Origin: Calliphora vicina
Lineage: Eukaryota; Arthropoda; Insecta; Diptera; Calliphoridae
Length of the DNA: 64,000 nt
Assembly (NCBI RefSeq): GCF_958450345.1
Contig: NC_088783.1
Location: 25,423,701 to 25,487,700 of the forward strand
Reading direction: 5' to 3'
Position numbers and translations under genes: made by a program. Under the pieces are notes generated by a model. The model was not told the origin of the DNA, did not search any database, and was given only the letters and a program-made list of their open reading frames with translations. Shown in pieces: positions 55,821 through 64,000 of this stretch (the first letter of the stretch is position 1; each line of letters starts with the position of its first letter).

Positions 55821-56035
55821 TATTTATTTTTTATACGGCGAGAGTGTTCATTTCAAAAAAATGGAAAATTACACTCTAATTTTTTACACTTTTACAGAAG
55901 AAAAAAATGTAAAAAAAAATTTATTTTTTTGTGGAATTTTGTTCATGTTTTTGTTGTGTAAAAGTGTAAAAAAATCAAAGTGTAATTTTCCATTTTTTTG
56001 AAATGAATACACTCGTTGTATAAAAAATAAACAGA
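55819..56035. mobile_element. Hairpin MITE, arms about 70-80 bp
   Basis: The left arm (to 55894) contains GTGTTCATTTCAAAAAAATG and GAAAATTACACT. The right arm (from 55959) is its reverse complement: AGTGTAATTTTC, CATTTTTTTGAAATGAATAC, then GTATAAAAAATAAACAGAAA. The loop of about 64 bp is AT-rich. Very few mismatches over the arms. Probably a MITE inserted in the repeat block; TSD not clear. Confidence 0.75.
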
Positions 56036-56084
56036 AAATAATGTTTTCTGTAGAAATTAGTTGTCATGTCTTCAAAATATATGA

Positions 56085-56205
56085 AACTTATTTGTGTTGA
56101 ATTTTAAGAAATCTATACTCGTTAAAATGATTTTTGGAAGTGGGTCTTATATGGGAGCTATCATTACAAAATTTGGTGTAATGGATTTTGTATACATCGA
56201 GGTAC
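56085..56205 (+). repeat. Family A fragment
   Basis: AAAATGATTTTTGGAAGTGG, CTTATATGGGAGCTAT and CAAAATTTGGTG are family A internal blocks. Both ends are missing. Confidence 0.55.
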
Positions 56206-56751
56206 TATAATCAAACCCCTCTATCTTTGATTTTCACGAAAATTACTTTTTGATGGTAAAATGTTCAGTAAAACAGCCCTCATCTATAGTGTGAATTTCA
56301 TAACGAACATATTTTTTTTTCTGTTTTATTTGAATTTTTGTTTTTCTCTATCTCATACAATTAATCTATCTCTTCAAATAATTAATTTTCAAATATTTTT
56401 TGGAATAATTTCTTCATATTTTCTTACTAATTTTTGTATATTTGCATGTTTTCTTACTAATTTTTGAATTTTACATTTTTCAATCATTCGAAATTGAATT
56501 ACTATGAACATATTTTACGTTTTTGTTCTTGGACTAAAATATGGAATAAAAATAAATGGTTTAAATTGGAATTTGCTTAAAAAAAATTTCTACTTTTAAA
56601 GAGTCACCAAAACCAAAATCATTATTTATCTGCAATTTTCTGCAGATAATAATAAAGTTGTTGAACAGAAGTTCTTAAAGAGATTAAATTGTTAAATCTA
56701 TAAATTCTAAAACTCTATAGAATTGCAAATCGATTAAGTTATAATTACTAG

Positions 56752-56953
56752 AAAAGCCAGGAAGACTGTTCAAATTCACAATAAGATCGTGAAAAAAGTT
56801 TTTGATGTTCCAGATGATACCATAAAATATAAATTAAATTTTAATACAGATCACATTGATCTGCCTGTTCGTATTCAACCTTATACAGGACATATTGAAC
56901 CAAAACCTCTATATCAATTCAGCCAAATAGAAGAAGAATTTGCAAGATTTTAA
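56752..56953 (+). CDS. Candidate terminal exon or gene remnant, unknown protein
   Basis: An open frame of about 67 codons to TAA at 56951-56953, starting after a possible splice acceptor (TTACTAG at 56745-56751). The product has mixed, protein-like composition: RKARKTVQIHNKIVKKVFDV, then PDDTIKYKLNFNTDHIDLPV, then IQPYTGHIEPKPLYQF and an acidic QIEEEFARF end. AATAAA follows at 57001. Upstream, the same frame shows coding-like text broken by three stops (56590-56740), so the alternative is a decaying gene copy. A partial, diverged duplicate lies at 57168-57310. I do not recognise the family. Confidence 0.35.
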
Positions 56954-57167
56954 GAGCCTAATACCACCGGCATACCATTATTTTTATGATAATTTACACT
57001 AATAAAACTTTTTTCTATAACTTTTTGTTTAATATTGTTTATTTTTTTTATCTTATGTAATTATTAGAATAAAACGTTCGACAAACTAACCACTCATATT
57101 GAATTAGCCGTTATCTTAAATAAATTACGTTAAAAAATTAAAGATCAAAATAATTAATTTTTATTAA

Positions 57168-57310
57168 AATGCAAATACCTCTACCTGATCATATTCATAC
57201 AAACATATTGAATATTTTTGAAAAGCAGAACCCTCTATCTTTCATAAAGTCCACAGTAATGCAAAATTTTAAAAACCAATTACATGTGAGATTCAGTAGT
57301 TGCTTTTAAA
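57168..57310 (+). pseudogene. Diverged partial duplicate of the 56752 coding-like segment
   Basis: CTACCTGATCATATTCATAC followed by AAACATATTGAA parallels CTGCCTGTTCGTATTCAACC and GGACATATTGAA of the upstream segment, about 325 bp away. The frame MQIPLPDHIHTNILNIFEKQ is open for 47 codons to TAA but diverges after the shared block. Confidence 0.35.
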
Positions 57311-57369
57311 AAATATTGCAGAATACCAAATTCTAATAACTCAAGTAATACGCGAAAAAAACAGTTTTT

Positions 57370-57925
57370 TGGTGCGAGTTAGGCTTATATAAAACTTATT
57401 TGTGCTGAATTTGGTTTGAATATCAATATAAATAAGATATTTATGAGAGCTTAATTATTTCCAGATAGGGCAATCGTATGGGGGCTAGGAGAAATAATGG
57501 ACCGATTCTAACCAAATTCAATAGGCTTTGTCCTTGGGGCAATGGACGAACTTGTACCAAAATTCTGTTGAATTATCTTTGAAATTGCGACCTGAACTTT
57601 GATTACAAGGTTTGCATGGACGGAAGGACTCAGAAAGTGATTCTGAGCAGATTGGTATAATTTAACCCTTAAATGCATGATTTTTACTTTTATTTTACTA
57701 TAAAGTTTGATACTTTTAGTTGATTTTTATTTATTATATTTCCTTTAGCATTAGTTTGATTTAGAATTTCGTTAGCTGAAACATTTCGTACTCCATTTGA
57801 TTTTTCTGAATTAGAATCTGAATTAGTATCAAGCTTATATTCGTCTAAAATTAATTGGAACTGGCACGTTACAAACATCAGCACTAACCCAATATAACCT
57901 CCCTACTTTGGTGGTGTAGGGTATA
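57370..57925 (+). repeat. Diverged family A repeat with an internal insertion
   Basis: Family blocks GTATGGGGGCTAGGAGAAAT, CAATAGGCTTTGTCC, AAATTGCGACCTGAACTTTG and CAGAAAGTGATTCTGAGCAG are followed by a foreign segment of about 205 bp (57662-57866). The end blocks then resume: CACGTTACAAACATCAGCAC and GGTGGTGTAGGGTATAAAT. The oldest-looking copy in the window. Confidence 0.65.
57662..57866 (-). mobile_element. Possible piggyBac-like terminus fragment
   Basis: The foreign piece starts TTAACCCTTAAATGC, the usual look of a piggyBac-type end at a TTAA site. On the minus strand it contains an open, polar frame (ILDEYKLDTNSDSNSEKSNG). No second TTAA terminus is evident at the right side. Tentative. 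Confidence 0.3.
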
Positions 57926-57929
57926 AATA

Positions 57930-59225
57930 TACTGCACTCTTTAGCTTTTTGTAGTGTATAATGTCTACAGGTAATTTTTAATCACACATACAATATAATC
58001 ATGACATGCAAAACGACTTGTACGAGTACATGTGCATTTATGCAGTTTAAATAAAAACTATTTAGATTTTAAAGCAAAATAACTGCAGCAAAAAGGAATA
58101 TTAGCATAAAAATACTTTTAAATGCATGCAATCATAAAGAAACACATTAAACTAAATAGTTGAAATTTTTTCACAAACAATAAAAGAATTTAGCATTTCT
58201 ATTCATTTCTCTGTAACAAAATCAAATATAACTAAGCTGCACAATGGGCTGAATAGACAATAATTGATGAATATGAACATTTTTATATGTACAAAGCCCT
58301 AATAAAACATCTATTGAATTAAGCAAACCTTAGCCACAAATTCCTATTTAAATATGTTTACTTTTCACTGTTCTTCTGATTCTCTATTTAAATTATTTCT
58401 TGACATTTCCTATTAATTAAAATTTTTATGTAAATTTATACTCTAATCAACCATAAATTTCTATTACAAACATCATTTAAATTTATATGTTTCCTATTAC
58501 TTAAAACGAGCAAATAATTTCTCATTCTCAGAAAAGAAAAGAGTTCTGGGAATTCATGCCATCGTTTTTGATGTAAGTAAACTTTGTGTAAATCTCTTTC
58601 GATGCTTTTTTAATTATTCAATCTGAAATGTTTTGTGAATTGTATTTCATTTGTATACATTATAAATAATTAAAAGAGATTTAGCAGAGACATTTAACAA
58701 AATTCTTGTAAAACAAATTTTAAATGAAACCAAAAACAACACAACACAAAACCTATAAAAAACCAACAAATATTATTTAAGAAACAAAAGGAAAAAAATC
58801 AAATTAAGAAAAACTTGATTTTGCGTGTAATTCCTGGCTAAATAGAAACAAGAAACAAATAATGTTGAAAATGAGTTTTTAAAACGAAAAGGGGTAGATT
58901 GTTAAACAAATCAAACGATAAAACTGAAAAAGAAACTACGAGGACAGAAAGTCTAACTTAACTGTCAGTAAGTGTGGGAGAGTTAGAGGTTTATTGTGAA
59001 AACCTCAAACCATTTAAACACAACAACAAAATAAAAACTTTTGATTTGACTTGTGTAAAATAAAACTAAAAGAAACTTTAACTCTCAATTATAATTTCTT
59101 TGGTTGTTCTATAAATTTTATAAAAAATAATATCAAAAAAAAAAATGGAAATGAAAACAGAAAAGGTCAAACTAAAGGGTTAAGTATGAGTAGTGATACA
59201 TTTGCAGAAGTTTAAAAGGATTTAT
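57930..59225. other. No gene recognised; AT-rich non-coding DNA
   Basis: No recognisable frames or repeats. Confidence 0.45.
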
Positions 59226-59229
59226 TAAA

Positions 59230-60913
59230 TCTATACAAATAAAAATCAAATGTCGTTCGTTGGTAATTGCATCAGTAGAGAACGGTCGGACAGATTTAGA
59301 CAATTTTTTTTTTAAAATGTTGGTCATAGCCCAACATAGGTTTTTACGGAATGAAAAACGGCTACATCGATTTGGCTAATTTTTTGTTTAAATGATCATA
59401 TTAATCCAATTTAAGTTTTTACTGAAAAAAAAATTGATCACACCAATTTTTTTCCATATATCTAAAATCGCAGGACGCCTGGACCGAGTTGACTAATTTT
59501 TTTTTAATGTTCGCAGTACATAGTCCACAAAAGTTTTTATATAAATATAAATTGCCCACGTCCACTTATTAAATACATCTGCAAAATACATCGGTCTGTG
59601 ATCAATCATATTTCAAACCAAAATTCTATTTTTTATATAAAAACTCAAAATATCTAAATTCGCTAATAACTTAGCCAATAAGCGTTTAATCAAGAAAAGG
59701 AGCTCGATCTGTGATCACTAAAATTTCTGAACAAAAATCGATTTTTTATATAAAAACTCAAAATATCTAAAATCGTTAATAACTTGGCCAATAAGCGTTT
59801 AATCTAGAAAAGGAGCTCGATCTGTGATCACTCAAATTTCTGAACAAAAATCGATTTTTTATATAAAAACTCAAAATATCTAAAATCGTTAATAACTTGG
59901 CCTATAAGCGTTTAATCAAGAAAAGGAGCTCGATCTGTGATCACTGAAATTTCTGACCAAAAATCTATTTTTTATATAAAACCTCAAAATATCTAAAATC
60001 GTTAATAACTTGGCCAATAAGCGTTTAATCAAGCAAAGGAGCTCGATCTGTGATCACTCAAATTTCTGAACAAAAATCGATTTTTTGTATAAAAACTCAA
60101 AATATCTAAAATCGTTAATAACTTGGCCAATAAGCGTTTAATCAAGAAAAGAAGCTCGATCTGTGATCACTCAAATTTCTGAACAAAAATTGATTTTTTA
60201 TATAAAAACTCAAAATATCTAAAATCTTTAATAACTTGGCCAATAAGCGTTTAATCAAGAAAAGGACTTCGATCTGTGATCACTCATATTTCTTAACAAA
60301 AATCGATTTTTGATATAAAAACTCAAAATCTCTAAATTCGCTAATAACTTGGTCAATAAGAGTTTAATCAAGAAAAGGCTCGATCTGCGATCACTCATAT
60401 TTCTGAACAAAAATCGATTTTTTATATAAAAACTGAAAATATCTAAATTCGCTAATAACTTGGCCAATAAGTTTTTAATCAAGAAAAGGAGCTCGATCTG
60501 TGATCGCTCATATTTCTGATCAAAAATCGATTTTTCATATAAAAACTCAAATATCTAAATTCGCTAATAACTTGGTCAATAAGAGTTTAATCAAGAAAAG
60601 GAGCTCGATCTGTGATCACTCATATTTCTGACCAAAAATCAATTTTTTATATAAAACCTCGAAATATCTAAAATCGTTAATAACTTGGCCAATAAGCGTT
60701 TAATCAAGAAAAGGAGCTCGATCTATGATCACTCAAATTTCTGAACAAAAATCGATTTTTTATATATAAACGTAAAATATCTAAATTCGCTAATAACTTG
60801 GTCAATAAGAGTTTAATCAAGAAAAGGAGCTCGATCTGTGATCACTCAAATTTCTGACCAAAATTCTATTACTTATTTAACTTGGACAGGACAACGTCTG
60901 TCGGGTCAACTAG
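59230..60913 (+). mobile_element. Non-autonomous Helitron carrying a 113-bp minisatellite
   Basis: Starts TCTATACAAATAAAAATCAA after an A and ends GGGTCAACTAG before a T: Helitron 5' TC and 3' CTAG in an A/T site. The 5' region has GTCGTTCGTTGGTAATTGC and AGAGAACGGTCGG. Three imperfect copies of a CCA(C/T)...TTTTTTTCGATAT-like block follow. The minisatellite array (59590-60870) fills most of the element. No Rep/helicase gene. Confidence 0.8.
59590..60870 (+). repeat. 113-bp minisatellite, about 12 units
   Basis: The landmark CTCGATCTGTGATCACTCA recurs at a spacing of 113 bp (about 59592, 59705, 59818, 59931, 60044, 60157, 60270, 60382, 60495, 60607, 60720, 60833; one interval is about 1 bp short). 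Units also contain AAAATCGATTTTTTATATAA, TAATAACTTGGCCAATAAGC and GTTTAATCAAGAAAAGGAG. Neighbouring units are more alike than distant ones. Confidence 0.92.
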
Positions 60914-61071
60914 TACTTAATAAACTTAATATGTTTTATTCGATTAAAATTAAAATCGAATATTTGACAAACCCACTTGATACCTAAAATAAAAATAAGA
61001 TTGCATGCATATCTCAATTACCAAATTTTACATTTTCAGAATTTAAAAAAAATTAAATTTAAACAATTGGG

Positions 61072-61270
61072 GTCGTATTGTCATAATGTCTTAAAATATT
61101 TTTTAATTTAAATAAATTTTTGTTGGATTTCAAACATAAAAGTTATAAACTAATAAGACTTTTTGAACTATGTTTATTGGTTTGTCATAAAATAACCCTT
61201 TTTTTGTTTGCAGCACAACAAGAATTTGTTTAAACTAAAAAAATATTTTACGACATTATGACAATACGAC
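61072..61270. mobile_element. MITE, 199 bp, long terminal inverted repeats
   Basis: Left GTCGTATTGTCATAATGTCT and right (reverse complement) GTCGTATTGTCATAATGTCG, with the similarity continuing through AAATATTTTTT.A.TTTAAA and AAATT.TTGTTG for about 55 bp. The interior of about 90 bp is non-coding. One isolated arm of the same family lies at 54558-54645. Confidence 0.7.
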
Positions 61271-61289
61271 ATAATAGCAGACCGTTTGA

Positions 61290-62520
61290 ATCCCTCAAAT
61301 GTTTTAAAGCAAAATTTTTATACAAAATTTGATTTTTAAACGTTTAAATTTAAAAATTGTTTATGAATAAGGCCGTAGAGGTTTGAAATTAAATATTAGA
61401 AAATAGCATTTATTGAAACCGAAAATAATATTTCTTTAAACAATTTTGAAAATTTTAATTTTAGAATTTTATAATTTGTATAATTTGTTTTTGGTATCAA
61501 ATGAGGATGGGTTGTCGATGTTAAACAACTTTTATATTTAAACATCTATGGGTAAATGAAATACATTATCTGTTTGCAACTGAATATTTTTTCATTATTG
61601 AATTTATTGAAATTTTGATCCACGCCTGGTCCAATCTCTAATTAAACGTTATTCGATTTTGCTAAAATGTTCAGCATTTGCGTTTTATATAAAGGAAAAC
61701 AATTTTAGACCTTGGACAATCACAGAAAGTGCAAAATAAAGGCCACCCTAATGGACATATTGTGAATCTTTAACAAAAATAATATATGCAAAAACGAATG
61801 CACACCTTAAAACACTGGCAATAACCATAAACAAACAATCTTACGAATTTGTATTAAATTCTAAATAGAAAACAACTGTACAACAATAAAAAAAAATCAT
61901 GAAAAATTTGTTTATAAACTTTTTTTCTATTGTGATTTCTTGAGAAAAACTAGAGCAAAAAAAAATCAACCAAAACTTTTTCTTTTTGTTTCAATTTTAT
62001 TTTCAACACAACAACAAACAGTAAAAATTAAACACACACACACATACAAAACCAACTACAAATGTAAATACACACATACTACATACACATAAACGTGTGT
62101 GTACACAGAAAGTTGTAAGAAAGACAAACTGACGTTGATTGGAAAATTTATGCATACCCTCAAAGGGATACTATTTTACGGCTCCTACCTTTAGCTAATA
62201 AACTAACTAAAACAGGATATAAAAAATACAAATACAGAAAAAAAAAATTATATTAAAAGAATAGAGAAAAAATCTAGGAATTGCAAAAGTAAAACTCTGT
62301 AAATGATGAGAAAAATTTTGCCTTAATGAAAGTTAGAGGAGAGAGAGCACAAGTAGCTGGAGTAAAGAAAACAAATACCTTTAAACACTCGAGGAAAAAA
62401 TAGGTTAAAGTAATTTTTATACTCAATACCAGAAACATAAGGGGTATGTTGATTTTGTTATTGAAATATTGGTCGCAGAAGCAAAAAATATTCTGTGTCC
62501 TTATAAAATTCTAAGACGAT
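61290..62520. other. No gene recognised; AT-rich non-coding DNA
   Basis: Contains a short (AC)n microsatellite near 62032-62046. Nothing else recognised. Confidence 0.45.
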
Positions 62521-62553
62521 CTAGCTATGTCCATTAGTGTGTCCCAAAAAAAA

Positions 62554-63229
62554 TCTATATAAATAAAAATCAAATGTCGTTCGTTGGTAATTGCATCAGT
62601 AGAGAACGGCCGGATCAATTTAGACAAATTTTTTTTTAAAATGTTGGTCATATCCCAACATAAGTTCTTACGGAATGAAAAACTGACCACGCCCACTTTT
62701 TTCGATATATTTAAAATCGGAAAACGGCTACATCGATTTGGCTAATTTTTTGTTTAAATGATCATAGTAATCCAATTTAAGTTTTTACTGAAAGAAAAAT
62801 TGACCACACCAATTTTTTTTTTCGATATATCTCAAATCGCAGGACACCTGGACCGATTTGACTAATTTTTTTTAATGTTCGCAATACATAGTCCGCAAAA
62901 GTTTTTAAATAAGAATTGTCCACGTCCACTCATAAAATACATCTGCAATCGGTGTGTGATCAATCATATTTCAGACCAAAATTCGATTTTTTATATAAAA
63001 ACTCAAAATATCTAAATTCGCTAATAACTTGGCCAATAAGCGTTTAATCAAGAAAAGGAGCTCGATCTGTGATCACTCATATTTCTGACCAAAATTTGAT
63101 TTCTTATATAAAAACTCAAAATATCTAAATTCGCCAATAACTTGGCCAATAAGCGTTGAATCAAGAAAAGGAGCTCGATCTGTGATCACTCATATTTCTG
63201 ACCAAAAATCGATTTTTTATATGAAAACT
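62554..63229 (+). mobile_element. Helitron, 3'-truncated sibling with three minisatellite units
   Basis: The 5' end TCTATATAAATAAAAATCAA and the following GTCGTTCGTTGGTAATTGC match the Helitron at 59230. The minisatellite has only about three units (from 62950), the last one broken at TTTTTTATATGAAAACT. The CTAG end is missing. The piece is flanked by a direct repeat of about 31 bp (AGCTATGTCCATTAGTGTGT at 62523 and 63231). Confidence 0.8.
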
Positions 63230-63230
63230 C

Positions 63231-63530
63231 AGCTATGTCCATTAGTGTGTACCAAAAAAAAATTTTTGTTGGGGCTCAAGCATAATTTGAAAGCTTATAG
63301 GGTAGAGTATTTTTGAGATTTTTTTCAGATTTTGCGGAAGAGGTTTAGAGGTCGATCAAGTCGAGTTTTTGCCAAAAATCGGGTTTGTCGGCCTTTTTTT
63401 GAGTTTTCTTCATAACTTTGTCATGAAGTTGGTACAATAAAGTCTCCAGGGAAGGACGAATATAATTTGTTGATCAAACATTTTTGGTATAGAATGTTCA
63501 TATTTGTATATCTCTCACCATGACTGGCAA
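63231..63530. other. Unclassified repeat-like segment
   Basis: Begins with the duplicated AGCTATGTCCATTAGTGTGT block and continues with TTTTTGTTGGGGCTCAAGCA and GGTCGATCAAGTCGAG. Only its first 31 bases recur in the window. No gene. Confidence 0.3.
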
Positions 63531-63531
63531 A

Positions 63532-63803
63532 GGGTAAATTCGTCATTCCTTTAGTAATTTCTACATTTTTCATTTTCTATCCCACAAAGTATATATATTC
63601 TAGATCGTTATAGATAGCGAAGTCGATATAGGCATGTCCGTCTGTACGTCAGTGTGTTGAAATCATCTCTCGTAGCCCCCAAATAATTTAAAATCGAGAC
63701 AATCGGCCCAGAAATGGCTGAGATATAAGAGATTTAAAGTAAAATTTGGTGAAGGGAATATAAGAGTCTGCACAGCCGAATAAAGCTCTCTTACATGTTC
63801 AAA
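63532..63803 (-). repeat. Family B repeat, inverted, left-truncated
   Basis: On the minus strand it starts ACATGTAAGAGAGCTTTATT with the hairpin remnant CGGCTGTGCAGAC and ends in the GACATGCCTATATCGACTTC and CTATAACGATCTAGAATATA blocks. A small further piece (63925-63990, TGGGTATACAAGATTCGACA) resembles the other end of the family. Confidence 0.65.
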
Positions 63804-64000
63804 AAGGTTTTGCTATTTTCTTTAAATATATTACAGATAATATCATGCAGACGTTGTTTCCATGATAAAAGGACAAGCTCTGTTGAAAATGACAAGAATC
63901 AGTCAATGATTTCATCCAGCCCCCATACAAATTTGCCATATTATATTGGTGGTGGGTATACAAGATTCGACACAGCCGATATTTTTCTATAATATTCCCT

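Noticed and set aside
55615..56001. 128-codon frame with repeated CIF/FLLEN-like segments
   Set aside because: It is a translation of the AGAAAATTTTGTG repeat and one arm of the hairpin MITE.
57690..57884. Polar 64-codon minus-strand frame as a stand-alone gene
   Set aside because: It sits in a short insertion within a family A repeat, starts in the repeat itself and has no independent signals; treated as part of a possible piggyBac-like fragment.
59590..60870. Regularly spaced repeat array that might be taken for a CRISPR array
   Set aside because: The whole 113-bp unit is repeated with no unique spacers, it lies within a Helitron, and the DNA is eukaryotic.
1..64000. tRNA, rRNA and microRNA genes
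   Set aside because: No cloverleaf with internal A/B box pair or rRNA-like GC-rich block was noticed by eye. A tRNA or hairpin scan would be needed to exclude short ones.

Overview
This is strongly AT-rich nuclear DNA from an insect, most likely a higher (brachyceran, calyptrate-type) fly. The assignment rests on the kinds of mobile elements present: irritans-type and other mariner remnants, a DD37E Tc1/mariner-like element, Helitrons with a CTAG 3' end, and dispersed repeats with a GTCY-type proto-microsatellite. It is an inference and was not checked against a database. No rRNA or tRNA gene was recognised.

The only host gene I can call with confidence is an intronless secreted trypsin-type serine protease (15320-16132, minus). 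It has a signal peptide, an R|IIGG activation site, a His/Asp/Ser triad and Asp189-type specificity. The otherwise near-invariant Gly193 of the oxyanion hole is Met. Two weaker exon-like segments are noted on the plus strand: 19440-19559, after a strong splice acceptor, and 56752-56953, with a poly(A) signal and a decayed partial duplicate downstream. The rest looks intergenic or intronic.

The window is mainly an archive of transposons. Two essentially identical, apparently intact copies of a DD37E element sit in opposite orientations at 3271-4568 and 20320-21618, each flanked by TA; a third, decayed copy lies at 41841-42962. The first interrupts an RTE-like LINE, and removing it restores the LINE reading frame. 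Decayed mariners occur at 2018, 26745-28470, 28491-29060, 33040, 38550-39030, 42963-43960, 46642 and 48145. A Jockey/CR1-like LINE remnant (49640-51420) holds a Harbinger-type MITE and a small inverted duplication.

Several non-coding families recur within the window and are named here A to D. A is about 740 bp, with a hairpin start and GTCY repeats. B is about 500-600 bp, with a CGGCTGTGCCG hairpin. C is about 1-1.1 kb, with ACACAGG termini and an internal 370-bp duplication. D is a degenerate 110-125-bp tandem repeat. There are also two Helitrons carrying 12 and 3 copies of a 113-bp minisatellite, a pogo-like MITE with perfect terminal repeats, a 1.18-kb element with palindromic ends, a large CAGGGAC foldback element, and other inverted-repeat elements and minisatellites. 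Nesting (A in A, A in C, A in mariner, DD37E in LINE, MITE in LINE) gives a relative insertion chronology.
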